Positions 1 to 10,469 are shown, counted from the stretch's first letter. The stretch is DNA of 64,000 nucleotides from Micrasema longulum (GCA_022494885.1 JAGVSM010003009.1:1-64000), one strand, 5' to 3'. The notes: generated by a model not told the origin, from the sequence alone. Numbers and translations: made by a program.

Positions 1-605
1 TTGTTGAAAAGTTTATCGGGATCGGGATATCAAAATATATTTTAATAGTTTGTTTTCTTCATAATGTATTATTATTGTGATAATGTGTATATTTTACTAA
101 ATAAAAACTCTGGGAAAAAAACATTCTAAAACAAAATATAAACAATCGAAACTTATGTTAATACAATAAGTTTCCCCAAAAAATTTAAGAAATAAATCGT
201 AAAAAAATTTTTCAACGGTGTTAAAAGTGTTTCTAAAAAATAAATGTTTTTTATTTTAAATGAATATTTAGATGTTGCAATCGTATGAATTAAAATATAT
301 TAAATGTAAACAACGTAAGCGATAGAAACCATAACTTATATATATTTTTTACTATTTGTATGTTCTTAACTTTTATTAATTGACTTTATTGCTTCATTTT
401 TTATTATTATTTTTTTTACTTTTTTTCATTGCTGTATGTTTTTTTTTGGTCCGACTGTGAGAAATCGCTAGTAACAATAAGTCCGCCATCTAATAGTTTA
501 TACCCTTATTTTATTTAAGAATAAATATTCATTATTTTTTTTATTTATCACATTGTACTCGTATATATTATGGTTATTAAGATTTTTTAATATTATTATT
601 ATAAT
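1..605. other. AT-rich sequence without recognised gene
   Basis: No open frame, splice-bounded exon or repeat terminus was recognised. It probably lies in TOM22 intron 1, because the first exon of that gene is not in the window. Confidence 0.5.
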
Positions 606-611
606 ATACCA

Positions 612-806
612 GTGATTAAAATTATACAATAAACTACCAGACGAAACAAAACGAAAGATTCCAACAACCTTTTTGAAAGATGTTCAAAATATTATCATCA
701 ACAACAGAGTATCAATAAAAAATTAAAAACTGTTTTGTTAAAAGAATGTAATAATCCGTACTGGGTTTATAAAACTTCCAATAAAAAATAATAGTAATAA
801 ATAAAA
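612..806 (+). repeat. LINE-A 3' end, 5'-truncated
   Basis: The segment aligns by eye with the end of the copy at 25756-26302. Both carry the same C-terminal stretch (ACTACCAGACRAAAC, reading NKLPD-TK) and an AT-rich 3' tail with AATAAA-like repeats. The reading frame here is interrupted by stops, so this is a dead fragment of a non-LTR retrotransposon. It lies in the intron before TOM22 exon 2. Confidence 0.6.
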
Positions 807-819
807 AAAGCGGCTATCG

Positions 820-1050
820 AAGAAAGGAAAGGAGTATATGTTTAGGGTCAAAAGTGTGGTTTAGGTAAAGGGGTTTTAGTAATTAGTTTGTCTCTGATGA
901 AAAGTGCGTAGTTTAGGCGGGGGGAAGGGGGGTATTTTCCAAAGAATGTGTGATTCAGGCAACGAATTTATATTTCAGGCGAAAAATGTGTCCTTTATAA
1001 AAGTGTGTATTTTAAGAAGGGTAAATGTTTCACGCGAAAATAGTGTTTCT
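820..1050. other. Purine/G-skewed intronic stretch with a decayed short motif
   Basis: A motif of the form AAAAGTGTG followed by TTTAGG or TTCAGG recurs four or five times at irregular spacing of 30-60 bp, with runs of G around 919-930. It is too degenerate to call a minisatellite. It sits just upstream of the TOM22 exon 2 acceptor. Confidence 0.35.
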
Positions 1051-1119
1051 AGTCAATATCTACTTATATCTCGATGTATCTGAAAATAAATTCAAAATAT
1101 TTTTGTTTTATTATTTTAG

Positions 1120-1217
1120 GAGCCTGATGAAACAATTCAGGAAAGATTATGGGGCTTAACTGAAATGTTCCCGGAAAGCTTTGTCAACAAAACTTACTCA
1201 GTTGTTCAAAAAAGTTG
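1120..1217 (+). CDS. TOMM22: TOM22 internal exon, cytosolic receptor domain
   Basis: A pyrimidine-rich acceptor (TTATTATTTTAG) precedes GAG at 1120. The exon reads 32 codons plus two bases with no stop and ends at TTG/GTGAGT. It encodes the acidic-to-amphipathic cytosolic part (ERLWGLTEMFPESF), which in known TOM22 proteins binds presequences and TOM20. The dangling TG is completed by the first G of the next exon to give Trp. Confidence 0.9.
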
Positions 1218-4200
1218 GTGAGTAAATTCTATTTTCAATTTAGATTGACATGCATATCTTGAAAGCGATACTTTTTTTTTGAGCGGGTGATATGTATATG
1301 CAGACTACACGTATGCAATACTTATAAATTGTTCTTTGGTTTAAGTGATGAGTGATTACATTATACACTGTTTAACACAAACCATTGCCTACATTGACAG
1401 ATAACAAATAGACAATAATAACTCTCAATAAAGACTCAATAATAAACAATGATTTGGCAAATTACAATACTTATGGAATCCTACCGGTAAGAAAGAGTTC
1501 CATGCTTCATATTTATTTATGTGTAAATCGTAGATATGACGCAACCCTGCAGCTGTAATTTTTTTTAATGCCATTGGCGGCCTCCGTGGTGTAGTGGTCA
1601 AGACGCTTGACTCACGCTCGGAAGGTTCCGGGTTCGATTCCCGGTGAGAACACAAAAATTAAAATGTGATTTTTCTCAAGCCTGGGTGTTCTGTGATGTA
1701 ATTCACCACTGTAATTGGGCCTCCTGGCCTGTTGTGGTGCAAAAATAAAATGAAATGAAATAATGTAACTAATTATCTACTTATTCCATAAATCATATTA
1801 TATTAACTAATAAAACAAGATGTCTTCTGTTTTTCAAAGGTATAGTGTTATTACAGCATTTTTTCATCACACACGACTGTTTATTTCTGCGTAGCATCCC
1901 AGATGATCACGATGAAAATTCGTTATAAAATTAAAGCACGAAAGCCATTACTCTCGAATTAAAATACTTTTTTTGCGCATGCTCGTGTAGCTGTGGTGTA
2001 AAACGAGTCTACATAGGATACAAAACTTGATTTATCTCTCTTATTTAAGATCTTGTATTTTTCGTTATGTTCAAAAAGACATCTTTATTTCGGATTTGGA
2101 AAGAAAAATTTATAAAAATATGCTGGATTTAGTACGAAAATATTTATCTTTTTTAGCTGAAAAATAATTATTCGCATAAAAGCAATGCCAATACCACAAT
2201 AAATCTGTGCTGTATAAGAAAAACACGAAAGTGAAACTTATAACAAGAAAGACTGAAAGGCTGTTTTTTTTATTCTTATTTTCATTTTTTTCATTTTTTT
2301 TTTGCACCACAACTGGCCAGGAGGCCTAATTACAGTGGTGAATTACATTACAGAACAATTAGGCTTGAGATAAATCACATTTTTTACTTTTTGTGTTCTC
2401 ACCGGGAATCGAACCCGGAACCTTCCGTGCGTGAGTCAAGCATTTTGACCACTACACCACGGAGGCCGCCGGAAGTTGCGTACTTTTTCCCTTGTTTATT
2501 ATGTACAAGGTTTATATTAACTGCAAAAGGTATGTTCCAAAGGTATGTGTGAGGATCCGGCTGGATAATCGGCTGTGGCCTTGTTGAAGAACTTCTCCGC
2601 GTTTGCTTTAAGGAGAGGAAACCACAAAAAACTCATTCAGGAGAAGCCGGACTAGAAACCGGATAGACATCAACAGACCTTCCGTTCGACTTTAAGAGAG
2701 TTCGGCATTTTGTGTCCTATTTCGATTTATTTCAACAATGAGACGCTGTTTTGTGACCGATGTTTGTGTGAAAAAACAGAAACAAATTAAGAAATTGGTT
2801 CGATCAGTCGGTTATTGACAGTAAGCGGGAGTGTACGCTTGTTATGTGACCAGCATATATTTGATTACAAATTTATTTTGCCATAACAGGCCTAAATTTT
2901 TATAAATTATGGAAAAGAAATTAACTAACAGTAATGTCTTTGCGCTTTTTTCTTTTCGTATGTCTGAACTTTAAAACATTCTCTCTTTTGTTCGAGGTAA
3001 CACAATGTTACATTACCGTGTGTAAAGAAATTTTGTAGCACAGCCTTTTAAGAGCTAATAATGTGTTTATTCCATTACACGTCATTGATTGCTGAAGTTT
3101 TAGTTATATTTTTCATTACTAACAAATTATTTTTTAAATCTGAACGTGCACCATGTACAGTTTATTTAAATCTTTATTAACAAAATCTTATTAAACATTC
3201 AAACGCACTGTACTTGTGCGTAATCTGATAAATTATCATTATCATATTATAACAGAGATGAAGAACATTTGAGAGAACGTAATATAGAAGTCTAGGCATC
3301 TACAGGACTTATGACCTGTCATTGGCTGGTTTAAGTGGCCACTTTACACACTGTGTAACATTCACCACTCTGCCCATATTTGAACATCTATATTCCTTCA
3401 ATTCTTTCATCTGTTGATATTTGTGAAGTTAAAGAGCTGAAACCTTTATTTATGCGGGTGAGATTCATCTAATTGAATTATTTCACCTACAGACTAGGCA
3501 ACGCCTGAAAATGTTATTTTTTCTATTTCCATACTTCTTCATGGACCAGGTGGATTTTTCAACAATATTTTGAGTTTGTTCAAATTTTTGTAGATAAGGA
3601 CTGGATTCAACTCCCTGGGGAGCTGCTGACATTAACATATTGTAACAGAGATAAAGAACATTTAAGAAAGGGTAATATAGAAGTCTACATATGTTAATGT
3701 TAGCAGCTCCCCAGGGAGTTGAATCCAGTCCTTGTCTACAAAAATTTGGACAAACTCAAAATACTGTTGATAAATTGTCGGTGAATAATTACGTATTAAT
3801 TGTTATTTTTAAATAAGCAGGCACATTTGAATGATTTTTGCAGGTGTGGATTTAAAGTTTTTTATTCCATCTCCCGAAAAATTTTATTCATTGCGGCAAC
3901 TTCATCCCTTATATTATTTGTTCCTGTTGTATTTGAATTGGAGCGATCGAAAATGGATGAAATGCAAAAAAAACAACGTAAGCAGGTATATAAACACACT
4001 GGGCCTTACTCATAAACTTGACATAAGGTTACGCCTAGGTATAGCCTAGAATACGAAAGGAAATACTATCCTTATTGCAGTGGTAGAATAAAGATGGTAT
4101 TACCATCCTTATTTTACAACTATGCCTAGGCGTAACTTTATGCCAGGTCAGGGTCCACTTTGTCCACAAAAAATACCTCTTCATTTTTTCCGTGTCTTGG

Positions 4201-6059
4201 TAGTACAAAGAACGCAATGAGGAAGCTCAGTGTTTTTTTATGTAGTCTATTAAACTAAGAATTTTTATTTCTATGTATCGTATTTTGAGCTCTATGATTT
4301 ATTAAAGGTATTTTTTTCTGAAATTACTCCGCTCTCTTCCGCTTCTTCTCGGTCAGTTCTGCCGATTAGCCCGTTGACTTACCGTTAACCAAAATATTTC
4401 ACAACTCCTGATCATTAATTGATTCATATGAACTAGTGACGTCGTTCAAAGTAGTTTGTCTTTATTAAAATAAATATTTGAAAAATTAATACATTTTTGA
4501 GAAACCGCCGTACAATTTAATGCTCTAATTTTTACCGTGCGCAAGAAAAAAAAACTGATTTCCTGTAGGGCTGAACTTCTTCATTCTGTATAAAACAGAA
4601 CCAGATTCATGAAAGTTTAGAATAAATTCCTATGTTTTTTTGACGAATGGCTGAGAATTGAATCTATTTATTTTGATTTACCAAAAACCGATTCCATCGC
4701 TCTCGGAACATTGTCAGACAGGGATGATTTTTCATTATCATGATCATACCCCTGTATGTACCCGAAGGTGAATAAGGCACTGAATCGGTTCACTATATCA
4801 ATCATCTGTTACATATATACATCTACATACATAGGTAAGGTGATCAGCCTTACGTTTTAAATGCTAGTCCAGGAACATGTAACATTGCAGTTTAGAATCA
4901 CCATTTTAATCATTATTGCACGTCGACCTTCCCAAAAATCGAACATATGGTATTACATGTCAAAAAGAATCAAAAGTTTGGTTTTTAAGAAGTTAAAAAC
5001 ATATAATTTAGGCGAAAGAATAATATTTAGAAAATATGAGATTAGACGGAGTTACAAAGTGTGTGGCATAACTAAAGTGCAATCGGCAGGACATTTGGCT
5101 AGACAGGGAGACACCAAATAGGCCCCACGAATATTGAAGTGGAGACCCGGGCACAAAAAGGAGCGTCAAAAGGTCACAAAAAAGATCGACCGACGTCGTT
5201 GTCCAGATAGCCGATGGTGCCAAAATGCGGAGAGGTCAAGCCTAAGACGAGTAGAAGGAGTTGGAAAAGGCCTATATCCTGCAGGGACGAGTGTGGGAAA
5301 GGGTGGAATATTTTGTAAAAGAAGCTGACGATGTCGCGAGAGCAATAAAATCGGTTATTGGTCTATTTTTTTACTACCAATATAATTTGAAATTTGTGAG
5401 TCCTCATTAGGAAAACTATATAGTGTTAAAAATTTTTATGTGTTTCAAATCAAATTCACATTATTTTTTATTTCTCAAATCCCAATTTTGTTTCAGAGAG
5501 ATTTTGATTTCTCTTTTGAAATATTGTTTGTCATCAGCTTACTTTATTTTATGTGGAAGCATATTAAACAATTTAGCAAAAAAATAGTCCTTGGACTTAT
5601 GTCCAAATGTTGTGTTTAAGGGAGAAATATTTAAAATGATTTTATTTCTTGCCCATATATATTCATGTTCTGTTCACGAGCAGGTAGATAACGATGTCAA
5701 TCTCCAAACCTGTCGAGCAGAATAATTTTAGCGTATATTAAGCTGATTGATTGCTAGTTTGCTAAATGGATTAAAGTGACAACCTGTGGTTCATTAAAAT
5801 TAGAAAAGAGCTTTCCTAGGACTATAGTTTGTAACAATTAAAACTATTGTTTGTATTATATTAATGAATCAATGAAAATTAATGTCAATTTCATCAGTAA
5901 ATTAAATAATAAAATATTTTTTCGGCACAGGTTACTCCAGTGAGGACACGTTATTTTCATTGTTTGATGTTGTTTATAATGTTGAATAAAATGAAGAGAT
6001 AAATAAATAATCAGTTAATTATCCAGTTTCTTTTAGGTCCAAATACAGCAATGATCTGA
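1120..6059 (+). CDS. TOMM22: Mitochondrial import receptor subunit TOM22 (last three exons; join 1120-1217, 3844-3985, 6027-6059)
   Basis: TOM22 is the central receptor of the outer-membrane TOM complex. It takes presequence proteins from TOM20 and links them to the TOM40 pore. The three exons join in phase (98 nt, 142 nt, 33 nt) to give 90 residues and a stop. They contain the family signature DET-ERLWGLTEMFPE, then a tail-anchor transmembrane segment (about residues 45-66 of the visible part) with the conserved proline in FVPVVFE, then a short basic/charged intermembrane-space tail ending LLGPNTAMI. Family members are about 140 residues, so roughly 45-55 N-terminal acidic residues must be in an exon upstream of the window. 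Introns of 2.6 and 2.0 kb are filled with SINEs, a 393-bp tandem repeat and LINE relics. No frameshift or stop is seen, so the gene looks functional. Identity is from remembered family motifs, not a search. Confidence 0.9.
1576..1762 (+). repeat. SINE1 copy (tRNA-derived)
   Basis: The head reads GTGTAGTGGTCAAGACGC with a B-box GGTTCGATTCCC at about 1632, so it looks like a Pol III promoter from a tRNA. It is followed by a unique body (CTCAAGCCTGGGTGTTCTG, then TAATTGGGCCTCCTGGCC) and a short AAAATGAAATG tail. The two ends of the tRNA part do not pair as an acceptor stem, so it is a SINE and not a tRNA gene. Related copies lie at 2281-2470, 21461-21635 and 58038-58160. Confidence 0.85.
2281..2470 (-). 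repeat. SINE1 copy, opposite strand
   Basis: This is the reverse complement of the 1576-1762 element with the same B-box, body and CCTGGCC end, and a tail of T-rich sequence on the + strand at 2281-2303. With the first copy it forms an inverted pair about 520 bp apart inside the TOM22 intron, able to fold in the pre-mRNA. Confidence 0.85.
2471..3236. other. Intron sequence, no recognised gene
   Basis: 2540-2720 is noticeably richer in GC, with short self-complementary stretches (CTTCTCCGCG and GGAGAAGCCGG), but no frame or terminus was recognised. The rest is AT-rich. Confidence 0.35.
3237..3775 (+). repeat. 393-bp repeat, one unit plus the start of a second, ending in an inverted arm
   Basis: The anchor AACAGAGATGAAGAAC begins at 3251 and returns (one base changed) at 3644, a period of 393. 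The unit also holds CTGGTTTAAGTGGCCAC, a CTGTTGATATTTGTGAAG stretch and CTGGATTCAACTCCCTGG. The second unit is cut short and followed by its own reverse complement: 3560-3641 pairs with 3688-3770 across about 46 bp. The same period is seen at 62834-63450. Confidence 0.75.
3844..3985 (+). CDS. TOMM22: TOM22 transmembrane exon
   Basis: The exon starts after TTTTTGCAG. Its first G completes the split Trp codon, and 47 further codons run to AAGCAG/GTATAT. It carries a basic flank (SISRK), a hydrophobic segment ILFIAATSSLILFVPVVF with the conserved helix-breaking proline, and the charged start of the intermembrane-space tail (ERSKMDEMQKKQRKQ). Reading past the donor would give an unrelated tail (VYKHTGPYS) and a stop. 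Confidence 0.9.
3986..4732. other. TOM22 last intron, no recognised gene
   Basis: AT-rich. A self-complementary patch at about 4015-4140 (ACGCCTAGG and CCTAGGCGT, with TAAGGT and ACTTTA flanks) suggests a small palindromic element of roughly 125 bp. No coding was recognised. Confidence 0.35.
4733..4895 (-). repeat. SINE3 3' fragment
   Basis: It matches the tail part of SINE3 in reverse: a degraded GCACTGAATCGGTTCACTA box, then GGTAAGGTGATCAGCCTTAC and AGTCCAGGAACATG. The tRNA-like head is missing. Confidence 0.6.
5030..5335 (+). pseudogene. Decayed LINE C-terminus (RTE-like)
   Basis: The frame reads GHLARQGDTK, a stop, then WRPGHKKERQ, matching by memory the post-RT tail common to RTE-like LINEs (GHLARQ-D-RW and a basic stretch). 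Stops and at least one frame change make it dead. It lies in the last TOM22 intron. Confidence 0.5.
5470..5715 (-). pseudogene. Decayed LINE C-terminus
   Basis: On the - strand the frame reads FGHKSKDYFFAKLFNMLP, a stop, then FKREIKISL. This is the RT-C-terminal pattern (FNxLP followed by FK-xLK) shared with the fragment at 44040-44450. No upstream RT is present. Confidence 0.5.
6027..6059 (+). CDS. TOMM22: TOM22 terminal exon (33 nt)
   Basis: The acceptor AATTATCCAG at 6017-6026 opens an exon reading FLLGPNTAMI and TGA at 6057-6059. It joins in phase 0 to the CAG codon that ends at 3985 and gives RKQFLLGPNT, which corresponds to the QILLGPNT tail of animal TOM22. A second AG at 6034-6035 (TTTCTTTTAG) has a better pyrimidine tract, but its use would remove LLGPN and give VQIQQ and a stop. 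The conserved tail decides for the first AG. Confidence 0.85.
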   Translation, partial: FLLGPNTAMI

Positions 6060-6890
6060 GCCGAATTTCCTCCACCCATTCCCCGTTAGGGACTGCCATC
6101 TTCCACAGCAACTTTGTAATAGAAGCCATTTTTACAAAAGTCAAAACTACAATTAAGTTCAAAGTATTTTTTTTTTTTCGCCAAAACAAAGTTGGTTTCT
6201 TTGGAGCCGGATGCAGTTTCAAAAGTTTAACGGTAAATAATATTTGCGTTTTTGTCAAAATTGATTGGGGATTTAGTTCGTTGACGCCTTTTTAAAAATC
6301 AGTATTTTGATCAACAGAGGGAAAAATGCCTTTATTTCAATATCCATTAGCAAAAATCTTTTGCCTCCCTGTTGCTATCAACCTTTTTAATAATTTCAAT
6401 ATTATGTTAATTAATAAAAAACATGAAGTTAGTTACTAAAATAAAAAGTATCTATTAGTTGTAAATGTCAGTTGCTTAATATTTTTTTGTTTGTATTCAT
6501 TAGAAATAAGTATGCAATATGTATCAAAATATTCTTCTGATTTCTGAAATAAATAATTTTCACTCAAAAACATGTTTACTTGATTATTAAATATAATTTT
6601 TACTGTCTTCGTTCGAGGGTTTTAGGTAGGATAAGTTGAACGTAATTCTGCAGAAAGTTTTAAGTTTAGGGACTAAACATTAAAGGCTTCTACAACCACA
6701 ATTATAACATATTTTTAGAACTGCTAAATCATAATTATATACGAAACGTGCATCATGGGCATGTTGGAGAGGAATTTTGAAATTATTCCGATTAAATAAT
6801 TGTTCTAAAACGAGTAAAATCAACTTTAAATAGAACAAAAACATTGCCCGACTATTTTCATTTGCATGTCTTGTTATGTCTTGTCACCGC
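6060..6890. other. TOM22 3' UTR and downstream AT-rich sequence
   Basis: The first few hundred bases should be 3' UTR. A - strand open frame over 6019-6258 overlaps the TOM22 exon and UTR and shows no family resemblance. Nothing else was recognised. Confidence 0.4.
6413..6418 (+). promoter_or_regulatory. Candidate TOM22 poly(A) signal
   Basis: AATAAA lies about 355 bp after the TOM22 stop, with a second AATAAA at 6440-6445. Because the region is AT-rich, such hexamers arise by chance, so this is only the first plausible one. Confidence 0.3.
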
Positions 6891-6894
6891 AACT

Positions 6895-7135
6895 TTTGTT
6901 TTTATATTGAAGTAGGCCAAGAAAATTTTCCCATGAAAAATATAAAGGTTTATCTATAAATAGCGTTTAACATGTTGCTTCTTAATTTTACGTCGCTACA
7001 ACTTACTGTTTAAAAGTTTAATTTCATGCTGAGGAAGTCCGAGAAAATTTTAACAGTTAAACAGCATAATTGAATCTTAAAATGTTGTTTTGAATGTTGA
7101 TTCTAAATTTCACGTGGCTACAACTTCCCATAAAA
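6895..7135 (+). repeat. Two degenerate 122-bp tandem units
   Basis: GAAGTAGGCCAAGAAAATTTT then TTTTACGTCGCTACAACTT recurs as GAGGAAGTCCGAGAAAATTTT then TTTCACGTGGCTACAACTT, with the CGTnGCTAC cores at 6991 and 7113. A third core (CGACGCTACGAC) sits at about 7626, beyond the LINE-C fragment, as though that fragment had interrupted the array. Confidence 0.4.
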
Positions 7136-7174
7136 AATATAAAATGCATCTATTTCAATCATTTACTTGGTAAT

Positions 7175-7620
7175 CAATTGATTTATTTTGACACTTTATA
7201 TAAATATACAGTTTACAAACACATGCATAAGGGCGGGCATATTGCCTTAAGGAAATTTTTTCCTACCTACATACCTAAACCGTTAAATTTCAGAAAATAA
7301 GTGTGATATGAACATATCGTTGGTATATTATTAATTTCACTATATAACAAAATATTGATAATCATGTATATTTTTTAAGAAATAAAAATCGACTAAATAT
7401 CTACACTATACTATGATGAGAGAAGCGGGTAAGGAGGGAAGGAAGGGGGGGGGGAGAAAGGAAAAACTCAAATATTCAGGAAGTAAAATTTCGTACGTGA
7501 TTTGAATGTAAATAAAGAATGGGCGTCTCTGACATTAGTGGGTAGATTATTATATAATCGAGCAGCTTCTACTGTGAAAGAGGAGGCAAACAAATGAGAG
7601 TGGGAATGGGCTGTTTCTAA
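7175..7620 (-). repeat. LINE-C 3' end
   Basis: It shares GGGCGGGCATATTGCC, TTTTTTCCTACCTAC and GACATTAGTGGGTAGATTAT with the copies at 29890-30545 and 50915-51300, all on the - strand. This copy lacks most of the coding part and has a 9-G run at about 7447-7455. Confidence 0.7.
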
Positions 7621-7737
7621 ATTTCACGACGCTACGACAAACAAACATTTGTTGGAATGTTTGCTTATAATATTTTCAAATATGTATTTTCAGTTTCATA
7701 ACATACAAGTAGTTACTTATCGTTGTGTAATTGCTTA

Positions 7738-7972
7738 AATACCCCCGTCAGCGCGTTTGATTTTCGAGAGGTTTCGGGTTTGATTCCCGGCATCGTTGAC
7801 ACGAAATATTTATACAAAAAGGTGTTTTTACACTTGAACATTCTATGGCTCCCGGACTGGCACTCAAAGCGTAAGACTGATCGTAACAAAAATGATCAAG
7901 ATATGCTTCGGTCGGTGTACCAATGAAGTGCCCGATAAACCATTATGCGCGGAAAGGGAATAATGAATGAAT
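7738..7972 (+). repeat. SINE3 copy
   Basis: It has a tRNA-like head GTCAGCGCGTTTGATTTTCG with B-box GGGTTTGATTCCCGG, then a body with CCCGGACTGGCACTCAAAGC, CGTAAGACTGATC, GGTGTACCAATGAAGTGCCC and an AATGAATGA tail. Some 11 copies or pieces of this family lie in the window. Confidence 0.8.
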
Positions 7973-8145
7973 GAATTGCTTTAATAATTATGTATGTAGA
8001 AGTATGTAGTTACTACGAATCTATTTGATATTTTTAAATTTCACAATAATTAATTGTTTATTATTACGAGGTAGTCACATTGAATTGATAATTTAATTAT
8101 TGTAATGACATAAATGTTAAGTTATAAAAAAAATCGTTAACTTAC

Positions 8146-9124
8146 TTGATTCTGGCGCATCGTTCTCCAAGAAAAATACCGTCCTGTTGACGTGAGGAAC
8201 GAATCCTGTAGAGTTTTTGTTCCCAAGTTGATCTTGATTATTTCCACTATTACTGATTTCAACCAGTTCTGCATAATCTTCCACCAAGGCTGATTTCGCT
8301 TCGCCTTCTTCGGAGGCAGTTTGATTTAACCTTGTATCAACAGCTAGTGATTGCGTTCTTGGAACTGGCCACGCGGATTTCGGAGGCACAAACGGCTTCC
8401 TAGTTTGCGTTTCCGACGCATCTTTATTAACAGATTTACCGGTAAAATTCTCCAAAGGCAGACCAATAAGAAATTCAAACTTAGGTTCGTCGGCACCTTC
8501 GGTTTCTTTATCAGTTAAATCTGTTTTATATTCAGTTCCAAAGTCCTTCTTCTGATCGCTGGAACCACCCGACTGAAAAATATCAGACAGAGTTTCATCT
8601 CTGTCTCTTTCCGCGTCGAGGATTCCCTCTTCTACCGGGCTGTTTCCGAGAGAAGTGGCATTTATCTGTTTTTCCAAGTCAGCATTCGAATACTCTTTTC
8701 CTTTGCTCTGAAAGAATGTATCGGACGGCTCTTGGAAAGGAAGAGAGTCGGAATTATCGTTGACGTTTATATCTCGATTTGTGTCGATACTTATTACGTC
8801 ATCTTCGAACGGAGGAGACTCGTCGAGATCCGGACTTTCGTAAGACTCGTCTTGGAACTCCGCGACTTTATCGTCGTTCGGGGGTCCGTTGGACTTGGCG
8901 CTCAAATCCGAGACGGAAGTTTCGCGAGATCTTTCTGAATTTAAAATGCCCTCCTCGACCGGGTTAGCGGCAGAAACTAATGAAGGAGACCACTGTCGAG
9001 TTGTATTTAAGGCAGAGTGCGGTACAATTTCCGAAGAGTCATTGTATCGTGACCCGCCACTCGCGTGGCCCACAGTGGAAAGTATTACCAAGCAAGAAAG
9101 GAAGTAGAAACTTGACGCGTCCAT
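8146..9124 (-). CDS. First coding exon of a secreted/membrane acidic glycoprotein, family unknown
   Basis: The open frame gives 326 codons plus one base and ends at a GTAAGT donor (8140-8145 on the + strand ACTTAC). I prefer the Met at 9124, in context GAAATGG, over the in-frame Met at 9145 in the weak context TATATGA. Either start leads into a signal peptide (YFLSCLVILSTVGHA). The mature part is acidic and low in cysteine. It has about seven N-glycosylation sequons (NDS, NTT, NAT, NFT, NQT, NST, NRT) and a repeated motif, PVEEGIL-SERSRE near residue 55 and PVEEGIL-AERDRD near 163, each followed by SD. It looks like an extracellular linker or stalk; a transmembrane or catalytic part may be in later exons, which I could not find. 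Base composition and the long open frame in AT-rich DNA support real coding. The family was not recognised, so no function is assigned. Confidence 0.8.
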
Positions 9125-9444
9125 TTCTGCACTGAACGATATCATATATTTCAGTTTTCTTAAATCGAAAATATCATTTTAGGATTTACCTAAATTTATT
9201 TCTCTTTTGACGCGTCGTTTTCGGGGACTGAAAATCCATTTTTCTTCTCTCAAATACGAAATTAAATTTACTGGGTATATTTACATCTCACGAAACGCTT
9301 CAAACGTGAATCGTATCGCTAAATTATCCTTGAATTATCGATGTCAGCTTAATAATTTACTATATTTTTCCTTTGAAGCATATTTCCGGGTAATATAAAC
9401 TTTTCCACCCACAAGTGTGGTTCTGGTTGGATTCTGGTTTTTAT
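9125..9444 (-). other. Probable 5' UTR of the glycoprotein gene with a strong 3' splice site at its edge
   Basis: On the - strand a long pyrimidine run (TTTTTTTTTGTTTCAG) ends at 9445-9446 and could be the acceptor opening this exon. The sequence from 9444 to the start codon contains a short upstream frame. An alternative acceptor TCGTTCAG lies 7 bp before the preferred ATG. Either would place the promoter further right. Confidence 0.4.
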
Positions 9445-9446
9445 CT

Positions 9447-10410
9447 GAAACAAAAAAAAACATATTAATAGTTTTCTGCTTTAATGTACCTATAAAAATT
9501 AACATTATAACGCAACCGTACGTAAATGTTGATATTCGCGGTAAAGAAAAATCTGAAAATATTCTCGCATTAGTAAACTGCTGTAAAAAAATAAACATAA
9601 TAAAGTTCCGGGGCTGTATTCTAAGACGATGTTCTTGGACTAGTATTGGACTAAAAGCTATCGGTCACTGCACCATAAAAGCTTATTGTCCAAACAGCCG
9701 CCGCATTAATCATATCTCCCCTGAATAGAAGACCCTCATTTTATTTTGTCAAAAATAATACATTATTTCGCTTATTTCTCTACACGACTCCGCCATTACA
9801 ATCTTTACAGATTTTGTTCTACCGTCAAAGTTTTTATTGCAATTCATTTGGGGCAACTTTGATATATTCTGTTGATTCAAAAGAAATGGTATTAAATCAC
9901 TAGAGAAAAATCATTTGCATGTTTTGTTCGTAGGTAGATCAAAAATACGGTATTATTTTGCAATCTTTTTTTTTTTTTAATTTATTAAATTTTTTTGTTT
10001 TTTTTACAGTAAACATAATAATAAAACAGAGTATTAAAAAAAATAAAGCACAATTACATATCAGTGAAGTACATATTAATAGAAAAATAGTAAACAAAAA
10101 ATCCCACAAAGGCATGGCCTGTTCGTGGGGATACAAGAAAATGTTAATGAATTTTTGCTCCTATAATGATGGACAGTAATAATATATTTCTATAACATAA
10201 CTACATATAACATAAATAATGGACAGTAATAATATTTTTCTATAACTTAAGAAAGAAAAAATAAAATATTCTGTAAAAGATAATATGGTTTTTTTATGGT
10301 AGGTAATTAAAAAAGGAAATAAAAAATATTTTTAAAAAACACAAAATATTCCTTATTATTAAAGGGCAAATAAAATAAATCATAGAAAAAAGAGTTAATT
10401 TATATAATTG
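9447..10410. other. AT-rich, no recognised gene
   Basis: 9600-9730 is richer in GC and may be a repeat end, but no partner was found. A pair of direct repeats (TGGACAGTAATAATAT) at about 10169 and 10219 is noted. Confidence 0.35.
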
Positions 10411-10461
10411 CGTACCCAGATGGCAATATATTGTTAACTAATATATTGCCATCTGGGTACG
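10411..10461. repeat. Perfect 22-bp inverted repeat with 7-bp loop
   Basis: CGTACCCAGATGGCAATATA plus TT at 10411-10432 is the exact reverse complement of 10440-10461. The loop is GTTAACT. No mismatches were found. Confidence 0.9.
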
Positions 10462-10469
10462 TATTCTGA

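Noticed and set aside
1590..1655. tRNA gene suggested by TAGTGGTCAAGACG and GGTTCGATTCCC
   Set aside because: The ends do not form an acceptor stem, and the same unit plus a unique body recurs several times, so it is a SINE head. The same reasoning applies at 2400-2470, 23220-23285, 54120-54195, 57170-57225 and 58184-58260.
6019..6258. 79-codon - strand frame over the last TOM22 exon
   Set aside because: It overlaps the TOM22 exon and UTR in antisense and has no independent support.
8732..9107. Three + strand open frames over the glycoprotein exon
   Set aside because: They are shadows of the - strand coding frame, with no splice context of their own.
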